Shown: in pieces, positions 57,413 through 64,000 of the stretch
Position numbering within the stretch: the first letter of the stretch is position 1
How the letters are laid out: the number at the start of each line of letters is the position of its first letter
Assembly: GCF_004005495.1 (NCBI RefSeq)
Contig: NZ_RZYA01000002.1
Location: 496,001-560,000 of the forward strand
Origin: Streptomyces antnestii
Lineage (GTDB): Bacteria; Actinomycetota; Actinomycetes; Streptomycetales; Streptomycetaceae
Length of the DNA stretch: 64,000 nt
Direction of reading: 5' to 3'
Made by a program: the position numbers and the translations under genes
Notes under the pieces: generated by a model
Databases searched by the model: none
What the model saw: the letters and a program-made list of their open reading frames with translations, nothing else
Told to the model about the DNA's origin: nothing

Positions 57413-59118
57413 CGGATCCCTCCCGTTGCCTTCGGCTGTGCCTCGGTCGCCGCCGTCTTCGGGGCGAACTTCGCGTGCTGTGACCGCAGTTCGGTCTTGA
57501 GGATCTTGCCCGCCGCGGACACGGGGAGGGCCGGGACGAAGTGCAGTTCGCGCACCCGCTGATAGGGGGCGACCCGCTCGGCCACGTACGCCATCAGTTC
57601 CTCGGCCGTCGCCGTCGCGCCGTCGCGTGGCACGACGTAGGCGGCCGGGATCTCGCCCGCGTCCCGGTGCGGCACGCCGATCACCGACGCGGCGGCGACG
57701 GCGGGATGACCGGCGAGGACGTCCTCCAGGTGCAGGGGGTACACGTTGTACCCCTTGTAGATCAGCATGTCCTTCGCGCGGCCGGAGAGGAACAGGTGGC
57801 CGCGGTCGTCCACGTGGCCGATGTCGCCGGTGCGCAGCCAGCCGTCCCGGAACTGATCGGCTGTCAGGTCGGCCCGGCCGTGGTACCCGTCGGTGATCTG
57901 CGGGCCGCGGGCCCACACCTCACCGGACTCACCGGCCGGCACCTCGCGTTCCAGGTCGGTCAGATCACGGATGGACAGTTCGGTGTCCGGCAGGGGCAGG
58001 CCGACGGAGCCGGCCGGGATGCCCACGTCGGGATCCAGGGGGTGCAGGACCAGCGCCACGGTCGCCTCGGTGAGGCCGTACCCCTCGGTGATGCGCGCGT
58101 TGGGAAACAGTTCGGCCAGGCGCCGCCAGGTCTCCGGATCGATGGGCGCGGCACCGGAGTTGACGACGGAGACCGATTCGAGGCGTCGCCCGGTGGCGGC
58201 CGGTGAGGCCAACAGCGCCCGGTACATGGTGGGGGAGCCGTTGAGGAGGGAGACCTGGTGCTCGTCCACGTCGGCGAGGAAGCGTTCGGGGTGGAAACGG
58301 GAGGACAGCACCGTGGTCGTACCGACCAGCGTGTTGGCCACCAGGCTGGCAAGGCCCAGCGCGTGGAAGAGCGGCGCCACCGCGAGGGTGACCCCGCTGC
58401 CGGGCGGCCGATGCCACGGGGTGGCCCGTTCCTTGTCCTGCTCGACGCCGAGCACTCCGTCGGCGAGCACCGTACGGGAGGCCGCGCGGACCCAGCTGAC
58501 CTGCGCCACATTGGCGACCAGGTTGCGATGGAGGACCCGCACCGCCTTGGAGCGGCCGGTCGTGCCGCCCGTGTACGCGAGGTGCGCCAGATCGTCGGGG
58601 TGGCGCGTGGTCCGCTCCGCGACGCCGTACCCGAGCAGGGACTCGGCCGCCACCACGGTCCGGCCCTCGGGCGCGGGCGAAGCGTCCTGGTCCGCGGGTA
58701 CGACGACGGTGAGGCGCGGGCCCGGTCCGTCGACACCGTGGACGGACGAGAGCGAACCGGGGTGGGCGACGACCGCGCGGGCCCCCGAGTCGTCGATCTG
58801 GGCGGCGAGCGCCGCGGACGGCAGCGCCGGGTTGGCGGGACTGACCACCGCGCCGGCGTACAGCGTTCCCCAGTAAGCCACCGGGAACCAGAGGCAGTTG
58901 GGGGCCAGGAGCAACACCGTGTCACCGGAGGCGATGCCGTGTTCGCGCAGTCCGCGGGCGAAGCGCAGCGCGCGGTCGTGCAGTGCGGCGAAGGTGAGGG
59001 TCTGCGCTCCGTCGCGTACGGCGACGCGGTCCGGGAAGTGGTGCGCGGCGCCGGCGAGGACGGCTCCGGCGTCGACGGCGGGGAACGTCAGGGTGGTTCC
59101 GGTTCCGGTTCCGGTCAT
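57409..59118 (-). CDS. Acyl-CoA ligase (AMP-binding, CaiC-like)
   Basis: A 569-residue ANL ligase. [21 protein letters not shown] (A3), [13 protein letters not shown] (A5), [37 protein letters not shown] (A7-A8) and [15 protein letters not shown] with the catalytic Lys (A10) are all present. It makes an acyl-CoA from a free acid using ATP. The A3 TGGTTGRSK has the usual Ser/Thr/Gly-rich loop. It overlaps the CaiB gene and the LLM gene by ATGA at both ends, so it is tightly coupled. In the operon it would charge the substrate for CaiB or the hydratase. Confidence 0.92.
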   Translation of the reverse strand: MTGTGTGTTLTFPAVDAGAVLAGAAHHFPDRVAVRDGAQTLTFAALHDRALRFARGLREHGIASGDTVLLLAPNCLWFPVAYWGTLYAGAVVSPANPALPSAALAAQIDDSGARAVVAHPGSLSSVHGVDGPGPRLTVVVPADQDASPAPEGRTVVAAESLLGYGVAERTTRHPDDLAHLAYTGGTTGRSKAVRVLHRNLVANVAQVSWVRAASRTVLADGVLGVEQDKERATPWHRPPGSGVTLAVAPLFHALGLASLVANTLVGTTTVLSSRFHPERFLADVDEHQVSLLNGSPTMYRALLASPAATGRRLESVSVVNSGAAPIDPETWRRLAELFPNARITEGYGLTEATVALVLHPLDPDVGIPAGSVGLPLPDTELSIRDLTDLEREVPAGESGEVWARGPQITDGYHGRADLTADQFRDGWLRTGDIGHVDDRGHLFLSGRAKDMLIYKGYNVYPLHLEDVLAGHPAVAAASVIGVPHRDAGEIPAAYVVPRDGATATAEELMAYVAERVAPYQRVRELHFVPALPVSAAGKILKTELRSQHAKFAPKTAATEAQPKATGGIR

Positions 59119-60422
59119 GCGATGACTCCTCGCCTGGTGAGACTGTCGAGTTCGCTCTCGGTGAGGCCGGCGCCGGCCAGCACGCTCCGGGTGTCCTCGC
59201 CCTGCTCGGGCCTGGCGCCGGGCGTGGTGGCCGGGGTGGCCGGGGTGGCGGAGAACCGGGGTGCGGGGGCGGGGCGCAGCGGTCCGTCGCCGTGGACGAA
59301 GGTGCCGCGGGCCGCGTTGTGCGGGTGGGTGGCCGCCTCGGTGAGGGAGAGCACGGGGGTGACACATGCCTGGGTGCCCGCGAAGTGTTCGGCCCAGGCG
59401 TCGCGGGTGCGGGTCGCGAAGACCTCGGCGAACCGGCGGCGCACGTCGGGCCAGGTGCCCGGGGCGCCCTGCGTGGCGCACGCGGGGTCGTCGGACAGGC
59501 CGAGGCCGTGCACCAGGGCCGCGTAGAACTGCGGCTCGATGGCGCCGACCGCGACATGGTCGCCGTCCGCGCAGCGGTAGGTGGTGTAGTGGGGCGCGCA
59601 GCCGCTGAAGAGGTTGACGCCGCGCTCGTCGGACCAGAGTCCGCCGGCGAGGAACCCGTACGTCATGGCGAGCAGCAGGGCGCTGCCGTCCGTCATGGCG
59701 GCGTCCACCACCTGACCGCTGCCGGTGGCGCGGGCGTGCAGGAGTGCGCTGACCACTCCCAGGGCGAGGAGCATTCCGCCGCCACCGAAGTCGCCGATCA
59801 GGTTGAGCGGCGGCACGGGGTCGCCGCCGGCGGGGCCGATCGCGTGCAGCACCCCGGTGAGGCCGATGTAGTTGATGTCGTGGCCGGGGGCCTGGGCCAG
59901 CGGTCCGTCCTGGCCCCAGCCCGTCATCCGCCCGTACACCAGACGGGAGTTGCGGGCCAGGCATTCGTCCGGTCCTAGGCCGAGGCGTTCGGTGACACCC
60001 GGCCGGAACCCCTCGATGAGGGCGTCGGCGGAGTCGGTCAGGCGTAGCACGGCGGCCACTCCGTCGGGGTGCTTGAGATCGACGGCCACCGACCGCCTGC
60101 CGCGCAGCAGGATCGTGTCGGCGGGGCTGATCCGGCCTCCGGGCCGGTCGATGCGGATCACCTCGGCGCCGAGGCCGGAGAGCACCATCCCCGCGAACGG
60201 GCCGGGCCCGATGCCGCCCAGTTCCACGACGCGCACGCCGGACAGGGGGCCTGCCGGTGGTTGCGGTCCTTCCGGTGTCTGCGGTCCTGCGGGTGTTTGT
60301 GGCCCGGTCGACGCTTGTGGCTCGGTCGATGATTGTGGTCCTGGTGACGCTTGCGGTCCTGTCGACGCTTGTGGTCCTGTCGACGCTTGTGGTCCGGTCG
60401 GTCCTTGGGGCGCGGCGGACAT
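59115..60422 (-). CDS. CaiB/BaiF CoA-transferase with repeat N-terminus
   Basis: A 435-residue class III CoA transferase or racemase. After residue 58 it reads [32 protein letters not shown], the family N-terminus; [19 protein letters not shown] and [27 protein letters not shown] (with the catalytic Asp in GHDINY) follow. [17 protein letters not shown] closes the domain. It could be an alpha-methylacyl-CoA racemase or CoA-transferase. The first 58 residues are a PQ-x3-G hexapeptide repeat encoded by nine 18 bp units and are absent in usual members. TGATG overlaps with the hydratase stop by one base. Confidence 0.9.
   Translation of the reverse strand: MSAAPQGPTGPQASTGPQASTGPQASPGPQSSTEPQASTGPQTPAGPQTPEGPQPPAGPLSGVRVVELGGIGPGPFAGMVLSGLGAEVIRIDRPGGRISPADTILLRGRRSVAVDLKHPDGVAAVLRLTDSADALIEGFRPGVTERLGLGPDECLARNSRLVYGRMTGWGQDGPLAQAPGHDINYIGLTGVLHAIGPAGGDPVPPLNLIGDFGGGGMLLALGVVSALLHARATGSGQVVDAAMTDGSALLLAMTYGFLAGGLWSDERGVNLFSGCAPHYTTYRCADGDHVAVGAIEPQFYAALVHGLGLSDDPACATQGAPGTWPDVRRRFAEVFATRTRDAWAEHFAGTQACVTPVLSLTEAATHPHNAARGTFVHGDGPLRPAPAPRFSATPATPATTPGARPEQGEDTRSVLAGAGLTESELDSLTRRGVIA
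60247..60408. repeat. Nine 18 bp units in the caiB-like gene
   Basis: Units of GGTCCTGTCGACGCTTGT type, two of them identical (60355-60372 and 60373-60390), give PQ-x3-G hexapeptides on the minus strand. Confidence 0.9.
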
Positions 60423-61186
60423 CAGCGGCCCGTCCAGCGCGGGGCGCGCTTCTCGGCGAAGGCCCGCGGGCCCTCCTTCGCGTCCTCGGAGACGAACACC
60501 GGTTCCACCAGGGCCCTTTGGCGCTCCTTGGCCTCGGCGGCGGGCCAGACGGTGGAGCCCACGACGACCTCCTTGGTGACGCGGACGGCGAGCGGTCCGT
60601 TGGCCGCGATGGCGGCGGCGAGCTCGCGCGCGGCGTCGAGCGCGCCGCCGGGCTCGGTGAGCCGGTTGACCAGGCCGTAGCCGTGGGCGCGGCGGGCGTC
60701 CAGGAAGGCGCCGGTCAGGGCCAGTTCCATGGCGATCTGGTACGGCAGCCGCTGGGGCAGCCGCAGCAGTCCGCCCGCGGCGGCGACCAGGCCGCGCTTG
60801 ACCTCGGGGATGCCGAACTCGGCGTTGTCGGCGGCCACGATCAGGTCGCAGGCGAGGGCGAGTTCGCAGCCACCTGCCAGCGCGTATCCCTCGACCGCGG
60901 CGATCAGCGGCTTGCGGGGCGGGGCGTCGGTGAGACCGCCGAGGCCACGGCCCTCGATGCTGGGACGTTCGCCCTTGAGGAATGCCTTGAGGTCCATGCC
61001 GGAGCAGAACGTGCCGCCGGCGCCGGTGAGGATCCCGACACTGAGGTCGTCGCGGGCGTCCAGCTCGTCGAGCGCGGCTGCGATGCCCTCGGAGACGCTG
61101 AGGTTGACGGCGTTGCGCGCCTCGGGGCGGTTGATCGTGATGACGGCGACGCCGTCGGAGAACTCGGTGCGGACCGCGTCGGACAT
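60422..61186 (-). CDS. Enoyl-CoA hydratase/isomerase
   Basis: A 254-residue crotonase-fold protein. [16 protein letters not shown] is the N-terminal signature, [16 protein letters not shown] the first oxyanion-hole loop and [43 protein letters not shown] the second, with the Glu of FGIPEV at the usual catalytic position. It hydrates enoyl-CoA or isomerises double bonds. ATG 61186 gives the usual length. A 151 bp gap (61187-61337) containing a C8 run (61261-61268) and no gene separates it from the SDR gene upstream on the same strand. Confidence 0.9.
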   Translation of the reverse strand: MSDAVRTEFSDGVAVITINRPEARNAVNLSVSEGIAAALDELDARDDLSVGILTGAGGTFCSGMDLKAFLKGERPSIEGRGLGGLTDAPPRKPLIAAVEGYALAGGCELALACDLIVAADNAEFGIPEVKRGLVAAAGGLLRLPQRLPYQIAMELALTGAFLDARRAHGYGLVNRLTEPGGALDAARELAAAIAANGPLAVRVTKEVVVGSTVWPAAEAKERQRALVEPVFVSEDAKEGPRAFAEKRAPRWTGR

Positions 61187-61337
61187 GGGTGGTGGCTCCG
61201 TAGGTGGTCGGCGGCCAAGGGCCGGGGGAGTTACGGCGGTTCGAACCTGCGGGGGCCCGGCCCCCCCCGTGGGTGGGGGAGGCCGAGTCCCTGTGAGCGT
61301 GAGCGGGATGCCGGTGGGTGGTGACCACCCGCTGGTA

Positions 61338-62099
61338 CTACTTCGGCGCCATCCGGATGGCGCCGTCGAGGCGGATGACCTCGCCGTTGAGCATCGGGTT
61401 GTCCACGATGTGCGCGACCAGCGAGGCGTACTCGTCCGGGGCGCCGAGGCGCGGCGGGTGCGGCACCTGCTTGCCCAGCGAATCGCGCAGTTCCTGCGGC
61501 GCCTTGCCGAGCAAGGGGGTGTCGAACAGGCCCGGGGCGATCGTGGCCACCCGGATCTGACGGCTGGCCAGGTCACGGGCGATCGGCAGCGTCATGCCGA
61601 CGACACCGCCCTTGGACGCGGAGTACGCGGCCTGCCCGATCTGCCCGTCGAACGCCGCCACGGAGGCGGTGTTGACGATGACACCTCGGTCGCCGTCCAG
61701 CGGCTCGTTGCCGACCATCTTCGCGGCGGCCAGACGGATCACGTTGAAAGTGCCGATCAGATTGACGGTGACGACCTTGGTGAACCGCTCCAGGGGGTAC
61801 GGCCCCTCCTTGCCGACGGTACGGGCCGAGCCGCCGATCCCCGCGCAGTTGACGACCACGCGCAGCGGCCCCTGTTCCGCCGCGGCCTCGACCGCACGCG
61901 TCACATCCGCCTCGTCGCTGACGTCACCGGCCACGAAGGAGGCGCGCTCGCCCAGCTCCTTGGCCACGGCCTCGCCGTCGGAGGACGGAAGGTCGAAGAG
62001 GACGACACGGGCGCCGGACGCCAGAAGCTTCCGGACCGTGGCAAGGCCGAGGCCCGAGGCCCCACCGGTGACCAGAGCGGACACACCTTCGGTACGCAT
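61338..62099 (-). CDS. SDR, 3-hydroxyacyl-CoA dehydrogenase type
   Basis: A 253-residue [20 protein letters not shown] (NAD binding), NCAGIGGSA, and the catalytic [23 protein letters not shown] (Ser and Tyr-x3-Lys) match type II 3-hydroxyacyl-CoA dehydrogenases. [28 protein letters not shown] is typical of this branch. It is the first gene of the acyl-CoA operon and would oxidise the hydroxyacyl-CoA formed by the hydratase. ATG 62099 has GGGGAG upstream; six codons earlier an alternative ATG exists. It is divergent from the MBL gene, and a TTAACGATCG motif lies in the shared 233 bp. Confidence 0.9.
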   Translation of the reverse strand: MRTEGVSALVTGGASGLGLATVRKLLASGARVVLFDLPSSDGEAVAKELGERASFVAGDVSDEADVTRAVEAAAEQGPLRVVVNCAGIGGSARTVGKEGPYPLERFTKVVTVNLIGTFNVIRLAAAKMVGNEPLDGDRGVIVNTASVAAFDGQIGQAAYSASKGGVVGMTLPIARDLASRQIRVATIAPGLFDTPLLGKAPQELRDSLGKQVPHPPRLGAPDEYASLVAHIVDNPMLNGEVIRLDGAIRMAPK

Positions 62100-62260
62100 G
62101 GAACTCCCCACTTTCATTCCTGTGGCGGGTGGCTGCGGCGGACTGGCGGGCTCGTCCCCACGCTCGGAGGAACAGCGTCGTTGAAGCAGTGTCGGAGAAA
62201 CGGCATCTGCGCGCTCCGCTCCAGGCGAGTGGCTGTCGGTGAGGCACCCGATCTGTTAAC

Positions 62261-62272
62261 TTAACGATCGTT
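62261..62272. promoter_or_regulatory. TTAACGATCGTT operator of the acyl-CoA genes
   Basis: The perfect palindrome AACGATCGTT within TTAACGATCGTT lies 60 bp before the MBL start and 161 bp before the SDR start. The sequence TTAACGATCG recurs before the downstream MFS gene at 63416. Confidence 0.65.
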
Positions 62273-62332
62273 CTGCCAGTGCCGTCCTCAGGCAACCACA
62301 GGCCCCAGACGGTGTCAACGGAAGGATGGACT

Positions 62333-63382
62333 GTGACTCTTGAGATCACCGGCACCTCGCAGTGGCAGGCATGGCAGGACGGCGTCATGCCACCGGTCGA
62401 GCGCGTGCGCGACGGGCTGTGGTCCATCCCCGTACCCATCCCGGACAACCCGCTGCGCTACGTCCTGGTGTACGCCCTGGAGTCCGGCGACGGCGTCGTG
62501 CTCATCGACGCAGGCTGGCCCGCCGACGTCTCCTGGCAGGCCCTTCGCGGCGGACTCGCCGAGATGGGCACCACCGTCGAGAACGTCAAGGCCGTCCTCG
62601 TCACCCACAACCACGCCGATCACCTCGGCCTGGCCGGCCGCGTACGCGAGGCCTCCGGCGCGTACGTCGCCCTGCACGCCCTGGACGCCGCCCCTCTCGG
62701 CGAGGGCCTCGGCACCCGTGAGCGATGGCGCAGCGATCACCTCAGCCACCTCGTCCGGAACGGCATGCCCGACGCCGACGCCACCACCACGGTGGACGCC
62801 ATGAACGCCGACCTGCTGTTCGAGGCTCCCAGCCCCGACGTGCTGCTCCAGGACGGGGAGCGGATCAAACTGCCGGACCTGGACCTGCGCGTGGTGTGGA
62901 CCCCCGGGCACAGCCCCGGCCACTCCTGCTTCTACGAACCAGGACGCCGGCTGATGTTCTCCGGCGACCACGTGCTGCCCCGGATCACGCCCGCGATCGG
63001 CGTGTACTCCCGTACCGTCGGCGACCCGCTCGCCGACTTCCTGGTCTCCCTCGAACGGCTCGAGCGGTACGACGTCGAAGAGGTCCTGCCCGCGCACGAG
63101 TACCGCTTCCGCCGCCTCGACCAGCGGCTGGCCCAGATGGCGCGGCACCACACCGAACGCCTGGCGGAGACCTTCGCCGCGGTACGGGCGGCGCCCGGAG
63201 CCACCGGGTGGGAGCTCGCGGCCCACCTGGAGTGGTCGAGGCCCTGGTCCGCCTTCGGTGTGCAGCAACGACGGTTCGCCCTGGGGGAGACGCTGGCCCA
63301 CCTCAAACTCCTCGCCGCCCGCCAGGAGATCACCGAGCACGGAGCCGGACCGACGCGCTGGTACCCGGCCGCGTCACGGTGA
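62333..63382 (+). CDS. MBL-fold metallo-hydrolase
   Basis: A 349-residue metallo-beta-lactamase-fold enzyme. THNHADHLGL (about residues 86-95) is H-x-H-x-D-H, TPGHSPGHSCFY and SGDHVLP give the further His and Asp ligands, and PAHEYRF the last His. The C-terminal 80 residues are helical (winged-helix-like, HHTERLAETFAAVRAAPG). It is of the thioesterase/hydroxyacylglutathione-hydrolase-like group and might release CoA or hydrolyse a lactone. GTG 62333 has GAAGGA upstream. It is divergent from the five-gene acyl-CoA operon and shares its control region. Confidence 0.88.
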   Translation: MTLEITGTSQWQAWQDGVMPPVERVRDGLWSIPVPIPDNPLRYVLVYALESGDGVVLIDAGWPADVSWQALRGGLAEMGTTVENVKAVLVTHNHADHLGLAGRVREASGAYVALHALDAAPLGEGLGTRERWRSDHLSHLVRNGMPDADATTTVDAMNADLLFEAPSPDVLLQDGERIKLPDLDLRVVWTPGHSPGHSCFYEPGRRLMFSGDHVLPRITPAIGVYSRTVGDPLADFLVSLERLERYDVEEVLPAHEYRFRRLDQRLAQMARHHTERLAETFAAVRAAPGATGWELAAHLEWSRPWSAFGVQQRRFALGETLAHLKLLAARQEITEHGAGPTRWYPAASR

Positions 63383-63415
63383 GCGAGGGGCGAAGGAGCA
63401 AGGAGCGAAGCTGAT

Positions 63416-63425
63416 TTAACGATCG
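63416..63425. promoter_or_regulatory. Second TTAACGATCG motif
   Basis: TTAACGATCG, identical to the 10 bp at 62261-62270, then ATAA where the first site has TT. It is in the 261 bp gap before the MFS gene, about 218 bp before the start. The rest of the gap shows no gene. Confidence 0.5.
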
Positions 63426-63643
63426 ATAAGTCATCGGCAGGGCCGGGGCCCACCCTTTCCCGCCTCCTGCCTGGGCTCATAGGAATCGCTTAACCCACGG
63501 TTCCGTCCTGAGTCTTTGCGTCACGGACAGGCGGGCACTCACGATGTCCCCCACCGCTCCCCACTGCCGGAACACCACGCAGGCCCGAGCCGCAGTCGGT
63601 GCTTCCGGCCCCCAGAGGGGTACGTCCCCGAAGGAGCCGCCCC

Positions 63644-64000
63644 GTGACCACGAGCAAAGTGGCAGGTCCCCGTCCCGCCCCCGTCGAGTCCGCCACCGAA
63701 TCCCGGGCCAGGGCCTGGGGGTTCACCGGACTGCTGATGCTGCTGTACACGGTGAACTGGGCCGACAAGGCCGTGTACGGCCTCGTGGCCCAGCCGCTCG
63801 CCGAGGAGCTCGGGCTCAGCGCCTCACGGATCGGCTTCATCGGCAGCGCGTTCTTCGTGACCCTCACGCTCGGCAACCTGATCGCGGGTCTCCTCAACAA
63901 GTGGACGGCCCTCAAGTGGTCGCTCGCGATCCTCGCCGTCGGCTGGTCGATCGCCATGCTCCCGGTGGTCGCCTCGGCCACCTTCACCGTCCTGCTGGTC
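63644..64000 (+). CDS. MFS transporter, N-terminal part
   Basis: The gene runs off the right edge; 119 codons are visible. GTG 63644 has GAAGGAG eight bases upstream. After a 30-residue soluble tail come hydrophobic segments (FTGLLMLLYTVNWADKAVYG, IGFIGSAFFVTLTLGNLIAGLL, LKWSLAILAVGWSIAML). The N-W-A-D-K pattern of helix 1 is typical of the anion:cation symporter-like and sugar/organic-acid MFS group. It may import the acid that feeds the acyl-CoA operon, consistent with the shared TTAACGATCG motif upstream. Confidence 0.8.
   Translation, partial: MTTSKVAGPRPAPVESATESRARAWGFTGLLMLLYTVNWADKAVYGLVAQPLAEELGLSASRIGFIGSAFFVTLTLGNLIAGLLNKWTALKWSLAILAVGWSIAMLPVVASATFTVLLV

Noticed and set aside
61239..61248. 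GGTTCGAACC, resembling a tRNA T-loop
   Set aside because: No acceptor stem, anticodon arm or D-arm can be folded around it; it is a chance match in a G/C-run-rich gap.
61261..61268. C8 homopolymer as a frameshift or phase-variable tract
   Set aside because: It lies between the hydratase and SDR genes and no reading frame is broken; at most a sequencing risk spot.

Overview
The window is a 64 kb piece of a high-GC actinobacterial chromosome, almost certainly Streptomyces. The genes use GTG and TTG starts freely, GC is very high at third codon positions, and purine-rich ribosome binding sites precede most starts. Family content agrees: Rv1733c-like membrane protein, SCO7613-type membrane protein, HbpS-like heme protein, DUF5988, DUF6299, RsbW-like ATPase, and many TetR, ArsR and LysR regulators each beside its likely target. 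I see no rRNA, tRNA, CRISPR array, insertion sequence or prophage. Gene ends are given as the last base of the stop codon.

Layout. 0-8.5 kb: end of a cation/proton antiporter, a CzrA/NmtR-type metal sensor, a quinone oxidoreductase divergent from its own ArsR regulator, assorted enzymes, and a LacI-family pseudogene. 8.5-12.8 kb: yjdM, then a tightly coupled arsR-sulP-PNPOx-ATPase operon and a second, closely similar arsR; both arsR promoters carry the same ATTGC-N8-GCAAT dyad. 12.8-21.8 kb: deaminase, secreted repeat protein, Tat-exported multicopper oxidase with a membrane partner and LysR regulator, cNMP-binding and Rv1733c-like proteins, and a lipoprotein. 21.9-25.9 kb: acyl-CoA ligase, TetR and AidB-like acyl-CoA dehydrogenase around one operator. 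26-36.4 kb: membrane proteins, ClC channel, TetR/MFS pair with a perfect operator, and a sulfatase.

36.4-44.4 kb is the most interesting part. An FMO-RidA-DUF1028-M20 amidohydrolase operon, a LysR regulator, an NCS1 permease and an aspartase lie together. The FMO operon and aspA promoters share a 16-base element (15/16 identical, same orientation, similar distance) containing a T-N11-A LysR box. This suggests one regulon for taking up and breaking down an unidentified N-acylated, perhaps aspartate-conjugated, compound.

44.5-51.2 kb: a DUF5988 protein and a 3-alpha-HSD-like SDR, then a phosphonate module (LysR, phosphonoacetate hydrolase, organophosphate-type MFS transporter, aldehyde dehydrogenase) without the expected transaminase. 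51.3-56.3 kb: MarR-GNAT fusion, cell-wall amidase (PGRP), and an HbpS-like gene without its sensor kinase. 56.4-64 kb: a five-gene acyl-CoA operon (SDR, enoyl-CoA hydratase, CaiB, acyl-CoA ligase, LLM oxidoreductase) divergent from an MBL hydrolase and followed by an MFS gene cut by the window edge; the two promoter regions share TTAACGATCG.

A recurring oddity is short tandem repeats with periods that are multiples of three, both inside genes and in leaders.
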